64,000 bases of DNA from NCBI RefSeq assembly GCF_004571025.1, contig NZ_SPQT01000002.1, forward strand, positions 310,001 through 374,000, read 5' to 3'. Source of the stretch: Bradyrhizobium niftali (GTDB taxonomy: Bacteria; Pseudomonadota; Alphaproteobacteria; Rhizobiales; Xanthobacteraceae). How positions within the stretch are numbered: position 1 is the first letter of the stretch; the number at the start of each line of letters is the position of its first letter. Below are positions 46,536 to 55,108 of the stretch, piece by piece. The position numbers and the translations under genes are program-made. The notes under the pieces were generated by a model. The model saw only the letters and a list, made by a program, of their open reading frames with translations. It had not been told where the DNA came from and did not search any database.

Positions 46536-46622
46536 CGTCGTTGCGAGGAGCTCTTGCGATGAAGCAATCCAGACTGCCCCCGCGGAAAGATTCTGGATTG
46601 CTTCGCTGCGCTCGCGATGACG
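46536..46622. repeat. Dispersed inverted repeat (CGTCATTGCGAG type), diverged copy
   Basis: It is the same element as at 29443-29522, with GAAGCAATCCAGA and its complement TCTGGATTGCTTCGCTGCGC intact. The left outer arm has changed to CGTCGTTGCGAGGAGCTCTT. Confidence 0.8.
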
Positions 46623-46637
46623 GCGTGTGCTGCCAGA

Positions 46638-46739
46638 CCCTCATCCTGAGGAGCGCGGAACGCGCGTCTCGAAGGATGAAGGTCCCGCCGGTGGCATCGC
46701 CCTTCGAGACGCCGCTGCGCGCTTCCTCAAGGTGAGGGG
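46638..46739. repeat. Dispersed inverted repeat (CCCTCATCCTGAGGAGC type), 102 bp
   Basis: CCCTCATCCTGAGGAGCGC and the right end GCGCGCTTCCTCAAGGTGAG form the outer arms; CGTCTCGAAGG and CCTTCGAGACG the inner arms. It is a different sequence family from the neighbouring element, only 15 bases away. Confidence 0.75.
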
Positions 46740-46786
46740 AAATATCGTGCCGGCCCGCTGCCCAATCCACCGGCTCCGCCAAATAC

Positions 46787-46798
46787 TTTAAGCTTAAA
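46787..46798. promoter_or_regulatory. Candidate operator upstream of kynurenine operon
   Basis: TTTAAGCTTAAA is a perfect 12-bp palindrome in an AT-rich patch (AAATACTTTAAGCTTAAAAT) 71 bases before the formamidase start. Many MarR-type repressors use such sites. The regulator is not encoded next to it. Confidence 0.45.
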
Positions 46799-46868
46799 AT
46801 AAAGACTAGGATGCGGCCGTTCCTGGTGGCAGACTGGCGGCCGCCTTGAGTCCGCCGAGGGAGTAACG

Positions 46869-47678
46869 ATGCGCGATTGGGATGACGCTTACGCCAATTC
46901 GGCCCATATCCCGGGCTCGGACAAGATGCCGGCGCAGTGGGCGGAGCGGGCGGCGGCCTACCGCGCCGGGTTGAATGATTTTCGCGCCGACATCGCCTAT
47001 GGCACCGGTGAACGCCAGCGCTTCGACCTGGTCCTGCCCGACGGCGACAGCAAGGGGCTCGTCGTCTTCGTCCATGGCGGCTACTGGATGCGCTTCGACA
47101 AGTCGACCTGGACCGATCTTGCCGAAGGCGCGCGGCACCATGGCTGGGCCGTGGCGCTGCCGAGCTACACGCTGACGCCGGCTGCGCGCATCTCCGACAT
47201 CACCGCCGAAATCACCGCCGCGATCGCGAAAGCGGCCTCGCTTGTCGCAGGTCCGATCCACCTCGCCGGCCACTCGGCCGGCGGCCATCTCGTCACGCGC
47301 ATGCTGTGCGATGACAGCCGGCTGGAGCCCGCCGTCTACAGCCGCATTGCCGGCACGCTCTCGATCAGCGGCCTGCACGACCTGCGTCCGCTGCTCAAGA
47401 CCAAGATGAACGAGACGCTGGGCATGACCATGGAGGAAGCGACGCTCGAAAGCGCGGCGCTGCATGTGCCGCGTGGGAATTCGCCCGTGACCGCCTGGGT
47501 CGGCGGCGGCGAGCGGCCCGAATTCATCCGCCAGTCCGACCTGATGGCCAATGTCTGGACCGGTTTCGACGTGCCGACGCGCCTCGTCGTCGAGCCGGCG
47601 CTGAACCATTTCACCGTGATCGACGGGCTCAAGGATCCGTCGTCGCAGATCACCGCGCGCCTGATCGGCCTCGACTGA
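46869..47678 (+). CDS. Alpha/beta hydrolase, probable kynurenine formamidase
   Basis: A 269-aa serine hydrolase. The oxyanion-hole motif VFVHGGYWMRFDKSTW is near residue 66, the nucleophile GHSAGGHLV near 138, with Asp/His near the end (LNHFTVIDGLKD). HGGYW is the mark of the eukaryote-like arylformamidase group. Its position immediately upstream of kynA and kynU makes hydrolysis of N-formylkynurenine the likely reaction. It differs from the usual bacterial KynB, which has a metal-dependent cyclase fold, so the gene symbol is withheld. Confidence 0.9.
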   Translation: MRDWDDAYANSAHIPGSDKMPAQWAERAAAYRAGLNDFRADIAYGTGERQRFDLVLPDGDSKGLVVFVHGGYWMRFDKSTWTDLAEGARHHGWAVALPSYTLTPAARISDITAEITAAIAKAASLVAGPIHLAGHSAGGHLVTRMLCDDSRLEPAVYSRIAGTLSISGLHDLRPLLKTKMNETLGMTMEEATLESAALHVPRGNSPVTAWVGGGERPEFIRQSDLMANVWTGFDVPTRLVVEPALNHFTVIDGLKDPSSQITARLIGLD

Positions 47679-47711
47679 GCAGGCCGGTATGATCGATCGA
47701 GAGGGCCAGCC

Positions 47712-48551
47712 ATGACGTCCAGCGATTACGATCCTGCAAGCGAAGGCGCCGAGACCGATTTCGCCCGGCGCATGTCCTATGGCGATTATCTGGCGCTGGA
47801 TTCGATCCTCGGCGCGCAGCATCCGCTGTCGGAGGCGCATGACGAGATGCTGTTCATCATCCAGCATCAGACCACCGAGCTGTGGATGCGGCTCGCCATC
47901 CACGAGCTTAGCGCCGCGCGCCGTGCCATCGCCCTGGACGAGGTGCAGCCCGCGATGAAGATGCTGGCGCGGATGTCGCGCATCTTCGAGCAGCTCAACA
48001 ACGCCTGGGACGTGCTGCGCACCATGACGCCGAGCGAATATACCCGCTTTCGCTCGCAGCTCGGGCAGTCCTCCGGCTTCCAGTCACGCCAGTACCGGCT
48101 GATCGAATATCTGCTCGGCAACCGCAACCACGCCATGCTGCAGCCGCACGCGCACGATGTCGAGACGACGAAGCTGCTCGAAGCCGAGCTCGCGACGCCG
48201 AGCCTCTATGACGAAGTGCTGCGTCTCGCAGACCGCAACGGACTCAAGATGCCGGCCGCGGTGCTATCGCGCGATGTCCGCGAGACCCACAGCTTCAACG
48301 AGGGCGTACTGCAGGCCTGGCGTATCGTCTACCAGGCGCCGGAGACGCACTGGATGCTCTACGAGCTCGCCGAGAAGCTGGTCGACTTCGAGGACTATTT
48401 CCGGCGCTGGCGCTTCAACCACGTGACGACGGTCGAGCGGGTCATCGGCTTCAAGCGCGGCACCGGCGGCACCGGCGGCGTCAGCTATCTCAAGCGCATG
48501 CTGGAGATCGAGCTGTTCCCCGAACTCTGGCGCGTCCGGACCATTCTCTAG
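47712..48551 (+). CDS. kynA: Tryptophan 2,3-dioxygenase
   Basis: A 279-aa heme enzyme converting tryptophan to N-formylkynurenine. The family core is clear: [41 protein letters not shown] (residues 22-63), [33 protein letters not shown], and the heme-proximal His region [22 protein letters not shown] with substrate-binding residues. It is second in the operon, 33 bp after the formamidase gene. Confidence 0.97.
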   Translation: MTSSDYDPASEGAETDFARRMSYGDYLALDSILGAQHPLSEAHDEMLFIIQHQTTELWMRLAIHELSAARRAIALDEVQPAMKMLARMSRIFEQLNNAWDVLRTMTPSEYTRFRSQLGQSSGFQSRQYRLIEYLLGNRNHAMLQPHAHDVETTKLLEAELATPSLYDEVLRLADRNGLKMPAAVLSRDVRETHSFNEGVLQAWRIVYQAPETHWMLYELAEKLVDFEDYFRRWRFNHVTTVERVIGFKRGTGGTGGVSYLKRMLEIELFPELWRVRTIL

Positions 48552-48553
48552 AG

Positions 48554-49768
48554 ATGTCCATGACCAAGTCGAAGCTTCGCGTCTATGACGACACCAGGGC
48601 GCTGTTCCATCTGCCTGACGGCGTCATCTATCTCGACGGCAATTCACTCGGCGCGCTGCCGCTGGGCGTTGCCGAGCGCGTCAACCGCGTCATCACCACC
48701 GAGTGGGGCAACGAGCTGATCCGTGCCTGGAACAGCGCGGGCTGGTATGCCCAGCCGCGCCATGTCGGGGATCGCATCGCCCGGCTGATCGGCGCGGAAG
48801 CAGGCTCGGTGATGGTCGGCGACACGCTGTCGCTGAAGGTCTACCAGGCGCTCGCCGCTGCGCTCGACATGAACGCATCGCGCAAGGTCGTCCTGTCAGA
48901 CACCGGCAATTTCCCGACCGACCTCTACATGGCCGAAGGCTTGATCGCGACGCTCGGGCGCGGGCATCAATTGCGCCTGGTCGCGCCGGAGGAGATCGAG
49001 GCTGCGTTGTCGGAGGAGATCGCGGTCCTCTACATCACCGAGGTCGATTACCGCACCGGCCGCCGCCACGACATGGCGAAGCTGACGGCGAAAGCCCATG
49101 CGCTCGGCATCGTCACGGTCTGGGATCTCGCCCATTCGGCCGGCGCGCTGCCGGTCGATCTCGCCGGCTCAGGTGCCGATTTCGCCGCGGGATGCACCTA
49201 CAAATACATCAACGCCGGTCCCGGCGCGCCGGCCTTCCTCTACGTCGCGCCGCGCCACGCCGACACCGCGCGCGCCGCGCTGTCGGGCTGGATGGGCCAC
49301 GCAAAGCCGTTTGCGTTTGAGCTCGCCTATGTCGCGGCCGGCGGCATCGAGCGCATGCGCGTCGGTACCCCGCCGGTGTTGGCGATGGCGGCGCTGGAGG
49401 CTTCGCTCGACATCTGGGACCGCGTCGATATCGCCGAGGTCCGCGCGCGCTCGCTGGCGCTCGGCGATCTCCTGATCGCCGAAGTCGAGCGCCGCTGCCC
49501 GTCCTTGAAGCTGGTGACCCCGCGCGCGCATGAGCGCCGCGGCTCGCAAGTTTCCTTCGCCTTCGATGGCGGCTACGCCGCCATGCAGGCCCTGATCGCC
49601 CGCGGCGTCATCGGCGATTTCCGCGCCCCCGACATCATGCGCTTCGGAATCACGCCGTTGTATATCGGCGAGAGCGAAGTGATGAGGGCGGCCGAGATCA
49701 TCGAGGAGGTGATCGCAGGCGAAGTGTGGCGGCGGCCGGAATATCAGGTCGTGAATGCGGTGACGTGA
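48554..49768 (+). CDS. kynU: Kynureninase
   Basis: A 404-aa PLP enzyme cleaving kynurenine to anthranilate and alanine. It shows VIYLDGNSLGALP near the start, ITEVDYRTGRRHDMAKL near 160, the cofactor Asp in VTVWDLAHSAGALPVDLAGSGADFAAGC (about 195), and the Schiff-base Lys in TYKYINAGPGAPAF (about 216). It starts two bases after the kynA stop; ATG 48560 is an alternative. With kynA and the formamidase it completes tryptophan-to-anthranilate catabolism. Confidence 0.97.
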   Translation: MSMTKSKLRVYDDTRALFHLPDGVIYLDGNSLGALPLGVAERVNRVITTEWGNELIRAWNSAGWYAQPRHVGDRIARLIGAEAGSVMVGDTLSLKVYQALAAALDMNASRKVVLSDTGNFPTDLYMAEGLIATLGRGHQLRLVAPEEIEAALSEEIAVLYITEVDYRTGRRHDMAKLTAKAHALGIVTVWDLAHSAGALPVDLAGSGADFAAGCTYKYINAGPGAPAFLYVAPRHADTARAALSGWMGHAKPFAFELAYVAAGGIERMRVGTPPVLAMAALEASLDIWDRVDIAEVRARSLALGDLLIAEVERRCPSLKLVTPRAHERRGSQVSFAFDGGYAAMQALIARGVIGDFRAPDIMRFGITPLYIGESEVMRAAEIIEEVIAGEVWRRPEYQVVNAVT

Positions 49769-49788
49769 GCACCGAACGTCGCCCCAAG

Positions 49789-49868
49789 CGTCATTGCGAG
49801 CGAAGCGAAGCAATCCAGACTGTGTCCGTGGAAAGACTCTGGATTGCTTCGCTACGCTCGCAATGACG
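49789..49868. repeat. Dispersed inverted repeat (CGTCATTGCGAG type), third copy
   Basis: CGTCATTGCGAGCGAAGCGA and TCGCTACGCTCGCAATGACG form the outer arms and GCAATCCAGA/TCTGGATTGC the inner. Its right part encodes the last residues of the overlapping minus-strand gene. Confidence 0.88.
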
Positions 49869-50664
49869 GGATGAGAGAGCTGTGCTCACCCCACAACGCC
49901 TGCACGATCGCATCCAGCCCATCGGTCAGCGCCGCAGGTCCCGGCTGCAGGATGATCGGCGACTTGATCTCGACGATGCGGCTGTCGCGCACGGCCGGAA
50001 TCTCGCTCCAGCCGTCGCGCGCGCGGATGCGGGCGGGCACGACTTTCTTGCCGCACCGTGATGCGAGGATCACGTCGGGGGCTGCCTTACGCACGTCGTC
50101 CGCCGAGACGATACGATCCTTCGCCGCCTGCCGATGCCGCAGCTCCGGAAAGACATCCTCAGCCCCGGCGATCTCGATCAGCTCGGACACCCAGCCGATG
50201 CCGGAGATCAACGGATCGTCCCACTCCTCGAAATAGACCTTTGGCCGCGGCGAGGGGCGGGACGTTGCGGCGATCGCGGCGAGACGCCGTTCGAATCCTT
50301 GGGCGAGGTCCTCGGCGCGCTTGGCGGCGCCGACCAGAGCACCGAGAGTCCGGATCATCGCCAGGATTCCCGCAATGTCGCGCTGATTGAAGACGTGGAC
50401 ATCGACGCCGGGCCGCACGAGATCGGCGACGATACCGGCCTGGAGATCGGAGAAGGCGAGCACGAGATCCGGTTCCAGCGCCAGGATCTTTGGAATGTCT
50501 GCGGAGACGAAGGCCGACACCCGTGGCTTCTCGCGTCGCACCTGGGGCGGGCGCACGGCGTAGCCGGAGACGCCGACGATGCGGTCCTGCTCGCCGAGCA
50601 GGTAGAGCGTTTCGACCGTCTCTTCGGTCAGGCAGACGATGCGGCGGGGAGGGAAGTGACGCAT
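49852..50664 (-). CDS. Periplasmic-binding-fold protein of BtuF/FepB type without signal peptide
   Basis: A 270-aa class III binding protein, normally the vitamin B12 or siderophore receptor of an ABC importer. RRIVCLTEETVETLYLLGEQDRIVGVSGY at the N-terminus is the expected first lobe, and VSAFVSADIPKILALEPDLVLAFSDLQ follows. From ATG 50664 the fold begins immediately, so no signal peptide is present; the longer frame from 50751 adds 29 residues without one either. The C-terminal SLIPSLRA is encoded by a dispersed repeat. No permease or ATPase gene is adjacent. Confidence 0.85.
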   Translation of the reverse strand: MRHFPPRRIVCLTEETVETLYLLGEQDRIVGVSGYAVRPPQVRREKPRVSAFVSADIPKILALEPDLVLAFSDLQAGIVADLVRPGVDVHVFNQRDIAGILAMIRTLGALVGAAKRAEDLAQGFERRLAAIAATSRPSPRPKVYFEEWDDPLISGIGWVSELIEIAGAEDVFPELRHRQAAKDRIVSADDVRKAAPDVILASRCGKKVVPARIRARDGWSEIPAVRDSRIVEIKSPIILQPGPAALTDGLDAIVQALWGEHSSLIPSLRA

Positions 50665-50783
50665 GGGAGCAGCATATGCACAAATGCGGGCGCCGATGTC
50701 AGCATGGCCATGACCTCGGACGTCATTGCTTTGCCGCGCGAAGCAATTCACGCTGAGACAACAACGAATTGGGAGGATATCCG

Positions 50784-51185
50784 ATGACGCCGCTCGAGAA
50801 ACTTAAAGCGATGAAGATGCCGTTCGCCGAGCTCAAGGGCGTCGAATTCGTCGAGGCAGAGAAGGACCGCGTGGTGGCACGGATGACCGTCAGGCCCGAT
50901 CTCTGCACCCTCCACCACACCATCCACGGCGGCGCGGTGATGGCGCTGGCCGATTCCGTTGGCGCGGCGGCGACCGTGATCAACCTGCCCGAGGACGCCA
51001 AGGGCACGACGACGCTGGAGAGCAAGACCAATTTCATCGGCGGCGCCAGGGAAGGAACCACGATCATCGCCACCGCGACCCCGGTTCACCGGGGCCGGCG
51101 CACCCAGGTCTGGACCACCCGGCTCGAAACCGAGGACGGCAAGCTGGTGGCCGTGGTGACCCAGACGCAGCTGGTCCTCGTATGA
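50784..51185 (+). CDS. Hotdog-fold thioesterase, PaaI/YbdB-like
   Basis: A 133-aa hotdog protein. The active-site segment CTLHHTIHGGAVMALADSVGAAATVINLPE (residues 36-65) carries the HGG motif, and TTTLESKTNFIGGAREGTTIIATATPVHRGRRTQVW is the usual second half. It hydrolyses acyl- or aryl-CoA thioesters in the cytoplasm. GGGAGGA lies 7 bases before ATG 50784. It is divergent from the BtuF-like gene and gives no pathway context. Confidence 0.92.
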   Translation: MTPLEKLKAMKMPFAELKGVEFVEAEKDRVVARMTVRPDLCTLHHTIHGGAVMALADSVGAAATVINLPEDAKGTTTLESKTNFIGGAREGTTIIATATPVHRGRRTQVWTTRLETEDGKLVAVVTQTQLVLV

Positions 51186-51335
51186 TTACGGGGCTTTGAT
51201 TTTGTTAACGAAATAGTCGCTCCCGATGCCCGAAACTTGGGCAGGTTCCCGTCTTGAAAATTATGGTGCGATGCACAACATAGGGGTCCTAGGGATTCGA
51301 ACGCCTCCTCGAGGGACACCAAGAGGAGTTTTGAC

Positions 51336-51941
51336 GTGGTACTTGAAGAGACCGTCCGCACCGCCCCAGGCTATGTGCGGACCCTGATCCAGCAGGAAGA
51401 GTTGCCGCTGCTGCGCGATCACCTGCTAAGGCTCGATGCCGAAAGCCGGCATGATCGTTTCAACGGTTTTCTCGACGACAGCTTCATCGAGCGTTACGCC
51501 GCCCGCTGTGCCGAGGACGGCACCGTGATCGTCGCCTATATCGTCGACGGCGTAGTCCGCGGTGCTGCCGAGCTGCATCCGCCGGAGCACGATTCTCTGC
51601 CCGAAGTCGCCTTCAGCGTGGAGGCCTCTGCGCGCCGCAAGGGCGTCGGCAGCGTGCTGTTCCGCCGCCTGATCGCGGAAGCGCGCTGGAAGGGCTACAA
51701 GCACCTGCGCATCACCACCGGCGCCGAGAATCACGCGATGCGGGCGCTTGCCCGGAAGTTCGGTGCGCATCTCGCCTTCCGCCACGGCGAATCGACCGGC
51801 ACGATCGATCTGGCCAAGACGCCGGAAGCCGAGCTGGCCGAACTCGCAGCCGCGCCGTTCACGGCCGGGCGCGCGCTTCTCAGCTTCAACTCGACCTGCT
51901 GGAAGATCATCTCCAGCATGTACGGCAGTCGCGCCGCCTGA
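51336..51941 (+). CDS. GNAT family N-acetyltransferase
   Basis: A 201-aa acetyltransferase. FSVEASARRKGVGSVLFRRLIAEARWKGYKHLRITTGAENHAMRALARKFGAHL includes the acetyl-CoA loop RRKGVG at about residue 95 and the last-helix NHAMRALARKFG. The N-terminal part (RTLIQQEELPLLRDHLLRLDAESRHDRFNGFLDDSFIERYAARC) is that of a group with a bacterial stress or modification role of unknown substrate. Start GTG 51336 with AAGAGGAG upstream. A strong terminator follows. Confidence 0.9.
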   Translation: MVLEETVRTAPGYVRTLIQQEELPLLRDHLLRLDAESRHDRFNGFLDDSFIERYAARCAEDGTVIVAYIVDGVVRGAAELHPPEHDSLPEVAFSVEASARRKGVGSVLFRRLIAEARWKGYKHLRITTGAENHAMRALARKFGAHLAFRHGESTGTIDLAKTPEAELAELAAAPFTAGRALLSFNSTCWKIISSMYGSRAA

Positions 51942-51948
51942 ATCAAAA

Positions 51949-51977
51949 AGCGGACCGGCAAAACCGGTCCGCTCTTG
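51949..51977. terminator. Bidirectional Rho-independent terminator
   Basis: A 10-bp stem AGCGGACCGG/CCGGTCCGCT (51949-51958 and 51964-51973) with loop CAAAA. It is followed by CTTGTATT on the plus side and CTTTTTGATT on the minus side, so it serves the GNAT gene and the convergent gene at 52001. Confidence 0.88.
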
Positions 51978-52000
51978 TATTGGGGGCGTGGACGAGGCGC

Positions 52001-52306
52001 TCAGGTGCCGGTGCGCGTGCCGGTGCCGAAGCGACGGACGACGCGGCGTTCGACCACGACGGAGCGCTGTGCGCCCTGTTCGCCGGCGATCACGCGCGTG
52101 GCGGTGATGCGGCTGTTGGTGCGGGCCAGTTTCTTCACCTCGGCCTGGACCACATCGAGCGGCATCCCCATCAGAGCTGCGGCGATCTCGGCCTGCTGCT
52201 CCTGGTCGTCGGTGATGCCAACGGCGGCGAAGATCGCCTCGTCCAGGGTGGGCGGATCGTGACGCACGCGCCGCGTGCCGTACTTGGTATTCCAGTCTGC
52301 GCTCAT
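52001..52306 (-). CDS. Small hypothetical protein, Bradyrhizobium-type
   Basis: A 101-aa soluble protein starting SADWNTKYGTRRVRHDPPTLDEAIFAAVGITDDQEQQAEIAAALMGMP. It is charged and helical, with a basic C-terminal end (VVVERRVVRRFGTGTRTGT). No motif is recognised. The start ATG 52306 begins right at the conserved-looking part. Transcription ends at the shared terminator. Confidence 0.82.
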   Translation of the reverse strand: MSADWNTKYGTRRVRHDPPTLDEAIFAAVGITDDQEQQAEIAAALMGMPLDVVQAEVKKLARTNSRITATRVIAGEQGAQRSVVVERRVVRRFGTGTRTGT

Positions 52307-52409
52307 GGGGGCCTCGTTTCGATCCGGGATACCTAGTGCCGCCTATGTTGCATTGCAATATGAATTTGGTGTGGCATCTCAGCTATTCACGACTTGCATC
52401 GATCCTGTG

Positions 52410-53096
52410 TCATGCCGGTGACGGAGCACCTGCGTTCACCTCGATCCGTTGCTGCGGCCAGCGCTCCAGCGCTGCATGGCCGGCCTCGGTGAGCCCGTAG
52501 ATTCCCCGCTCCGTGCGTTCGAACCAGCCATACACATTGTTAAGCAAGATCTTGCCGGCATCGGGACACCGTTCGCGCAATTCGCGCACACGCCGCGGCC
52601 CCTCGGCGAGCGCGGAGGCGCAGGCCAGTGCCTGCTGCCGGTAGGCCGTCATGATCGGCGCGCGGGTGCTGCCGCCGAGCACGGGATCGCCCTGGCGACG
52701 CTGATGCTCGGCGACGAGCCGCGAGCGCTTTTTCGGCTCGCGTCGCGGCGCCGCGGTCGGCGGCTTCACCAGCACCTCGACTTGGCCGCGGTCGGTGACC
52801 CCCAGCATACCGAAGCCGAGGCGGCGACAGAGATTGCGATAGCGCGCGTCGCTCTCGCGCCCCTTGCCACGGATCGACATCTTGGCGGCAATCCAGACCT
52901 CGTCGCCCGCCGGCGCGCGGTCGACCGCCTGGAGGATCAGCTCGAGATTGAAGGCGAGCTTGAGCTGGCCGATCACCACCACCGGCGGGTCGCCGGCGCT
53001 GAGGCCCACGAGATCGCAGCCGCCGATCTCGCCCTTGACCGTGAAGCCGAGCTCTTCGAGGAAACGTTTGACGGGCAGGTAGAGCGCGGTTTCCAC
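52410..53096 (-). CDS. DUF2161-type PD-(D/E)XK-like protein
   Basis: A 228-aa protein whose N-terminal part is a restriction-endonuclease-like fold: LPVKRFLEELGFTVKGEIGGCDLVGLSAGDPPVVVIGQLKLAFN, with Glu (about 23), Asp (about 28) and the QLK in place of ExK. The C-terminal half holds a helix-rich segment ending in a winged-helix look (LREL...NVYGWFERTERGIYGLTEAGHAALERW). DUF2161 proteins are predicted nucleases without known partner. The start is GTG 53096. It is divergent from a GrlR-like gene. Confidence 0.82.
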   Translation of the reverse strand: METALYLPVKRFLEELGFTVKGEIGGCDLVGLSAGDPPVVVIGQLKLAFNLELILQAVDRAPAGDEVWIAAKMSIRGKGRESDARYRNLCRRLGFGMLGVTDRGQVEVLVKPPTAAPRREPKKRSRLVAEHQRRQGDPVLGGSTRAPIMTAYRQQALACASALAEGPRRVRELRERCPDAGKILLNNVYGWFERTERGIYGLTEAGHAALERWPQQRIEVNAGAPSPA

Positions 53097-53223
53097 AGGT
53101 GTTCCGATCGGAGAATCGATTCCAGGCAGTCTAGCCCGGATCGGACTCGGGGCTCTCTGCCATTTGATCGGGAACAGACGGTCCGGCTATCCTGCGGGCG
53201 TGACAGTCGGGCGCTTGACGCAG

Positions 53224-53571
53224 ATGACAATCAGGAACGGGCTCTATCACATCCGCATCCAGATGCTGGATGGTATCCAGGGCGGCAACCAGGGCGTCAT
53301 GGTGCTGCGCGACGGCACCATGCGGGGCGGCGATTCATTCTTCTTCGCCTATGGCAGCTACATCTCCGCCGACGGCAAGTGGAAGGGCGAGCTGACCAAC
53401 GAGGAGCACTCGCCCACGTTCGACGAGCGTCCGGTGTGGGGCCGCAAGATCGTGACCATCGGATTCAGCGGCACCTATACCGACGAGACCGCCTATGGCG
53501 AGGGCATCGCGCTCGCCGGCAAGCAGAGCATCCGCTTCAAGGGCGATCTGCGGCTCTTGGTACCGGATTGA
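53224..53571 (+). CDS. GrlR-like small regulator family protein (single domain)
   Basis: A 115-aa protein with the pattern NGLYHIRIQMLDG...GVMVLRDGTMRGGDSFFFAYGSYISADGKWKGELTNEEHSP, then RKIVTIGFSGTYTDETA and ALAGKQSIRFKGDLRLL. It matches the C-terminal domain of the two paralogs at 58312 and 61543, and the layout recalls the GrlR type III secretion regulator (a beta-barrel protein). It lacks their N-terminal domain. ATG 53224 is used; the frame is open to 53164. It ends head-on to the SDR gene with no gap. Confidence 0.8.
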   Translation: MTIRNGLYHIRIQMLDGIQGGNQGVMVLRDGTMRGGDSFFFAYGSYISADGKWKGELTNEEHSPTFDERPVWGRKIVTIGFSGTYTDETAYGEGIALAGKQSIRFKGDLRLLVPD

Positions 53572-54252
53572 TCACACCCGCCCGCTGACCGGGATCAGCG
53601 CGCCGGTGATGCCGCTCGCGGCGTCGCTGGCGAGGAACAGGATGACTTCAGCAAGCTCCTGCGGCGTCACCCATTTGGCGAAGTCAGCTTTCGGCATGTC
53701 GGCGCGGTTGGCCTTGGTGTCGATGATCGACGGCAGCACCGCGTTCACTGTCACCTTGCCCTTCCACTCGCTGGCCAGCGCCTCGGTGAGGCGATGCACG
53801 CCGGCTTTCGACGCCGCATAGGGGCCCATGCCGGAGCCTGCCTGGAGCGCGCCCATGGCGCCGATGTTGACGATGCGGCCGGCGCTGGAGGCGGCGAGAT
53901 GCGGCAGCGCCGCGCGCGAGGCGTTGAGCGCGGTCAGCACGTTGAGTGCATACATGCGCTGCCACGTCGTGATGTCGCCGTCGCCGACGGTCTCGAAGGC
54001 AAAGCCGCCGGCGATATTGATCAGGGCATCAAGCCTGCCGAAATGTTTTGCCGCAGCCTCGATCGCCGTCTTCGCCTGCGCGGCGTCGGACAGGTCGACG
54101 CCGCCGATCTCGATGCGCTCGGGCGTCGCTGGCATTTGCGAGGGCGCGTAATCGATGCCGGCGATCCGTGCGCCGCGGGACTGCGCGACCTCCGCAACCA
54201 CTTTGCCGAGAGCGCCGAGCGCGCCGGTGACGACAATGACTTTTCCCTGCAC
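53572..54252 (-). CDS. Short-chain dehydrogenase/reductase
   Basis: A 226-aa SDR. The cofactor glycine motif is GALGALG at residues 10-16. NIAGG is near 80, the catalytic Ser lies in VNIGAMGALQAGSG, and the Tyr-Lys pair is in YAASKAG near residue 147. It is a short form of the family, NAD(P)-dependent, substrate unknown. The start is GTG 54252. Its stop is adjacent to the stop of the GrlR-like gene (53571/53572). Confidence 0.92.
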   Translation of the reverse strand: MQGKVIVVTGALGALGKVVAEVAQSRGARIAGIDYAPSQMPATPERIEIGGVDLSDAAQAKTAIEAAAKHFGRLDALINIAGGFAFETVGDGDITTWQRMYALNVLTALNASRAALPHLAASSAGRIVNIGAMGALQAGSGMGPYAASKAGVHRLTEALASEWKGKVTVNAVLPSIIDTKANRADMPKADFAKWVTPQELAEVILFLASDAASGITGALIPVSGRV

Positions 54253-54370
54253 GATGCGCTCCGTCGGTTGAACCTGCCCCGACTATTGCGCGGGCCGAAT
54301 TGGTCTTGCAATGGCGGCGGCTTCAAGGCTGAATGATCGACGCAACCTTGGATAGCGGGGGAGAGGTGAA

Positions 54371-55108
54371 GTGACCGAGAGTCCGCCGGCCGTGGACGTC
54401 CCCCGAGACGTCATCAAGTTGAGATATCCGCTGCGCAACTTCTTCGAGGCACTGCGCGGAACGGGTTCGGTTCGCATCGTGGCGATGGGATCATCCTCGA
54501 CGGCCGGACGTGAGGACGTCGTGCCCTATCCCTCTCGCCTCGAGATGTGTCTGAGGCAGAACTACGATGCGCATTTGCCGAAGGTCCGGGTCGACGTCCT
54601 GAATCGGGGCAAGGGTGGGGAAGAGGCGCCAAAAGAGCTGGATCGCTTCGATGCCGACATTTTCGCCGACAAGCCCTCGGTCGTGCTCTGGCAGGTCGGC
54701 ACCAACGCCATCTTTCGCAAGAATGAATTCGTGTTTGAAAAGGTGGTCGAGAAGATCGCCGAGGGAGTGCGTCTGCTGAGCGAGCACCCGATGGATGTGG
54801 TATTGATCGACCCGCAATATGTGACAGCCATGCTCCGAGACGATAAGGCAGAGCTCTCGGAAAAGATGGTCTCGGAAATCCGGAAGATCGCAGAAGCTGC
54901 AAAGGTGAACGTGTTTCAGCGCTGGGCGCTGATGCGGCACTGGCATGTGAACAACGACGTGTCGTTCGAGCAAATGCTCGATCCGAGCGATCCTGACAAG
55001 CTGCACCAAGGCGACTGGAGCACGCTTCAGGTTTCCAAAGCCCTGTGCCGCGCGATCACCGATGCCACCCTGGCGGCGAGCTGGCTCCCCGCCGAGTGGC
55101 AATCCTGA
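54371..55108 (+). CDS. SGNH/GDSL-type hydrolase
   Basis: A 245-aa esterase fold. Block I is RIVAMGSSSTAGRED (Ser of GSSST at about 42), block II is NRGKGGEE (Gly), block III is LWQVGTNAIFRK (Asn), and block V is DPDKLHQGDWS near 215 (Asp, His). It hydrolyses esters or deacetylates a carbohydrate. There is no signal peptide, so it acts in the cytoplasm. The start is GTG 54371 preceded by GGGGGAGAGG. Its stop codon abuts the stop of the phosphatase gene (TGA/TCA). Confidence 0.88.
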   Translation: MTESPPAVDVPRDVIKLRYPLRNFFEALRGTGSVRIVAMGSSSTAGREDVVPYPSRLEMCLRQNYDAHLPKVRVDVLNRGKGGEEAPKELDRFDADIFADKPSVVLWQVGTNAIFRKNEFVFEKVVEKIAEGVRLLSEHPMDVVLIDPQYVTAMLRDDKAELSEKMVSEIRKIAEAAKVNVFQRWALMRHWHVNNDVSFEQMLDPSDPDKLHQGDWSTLQVSKALCRAITDATLAASWLPAEWQS

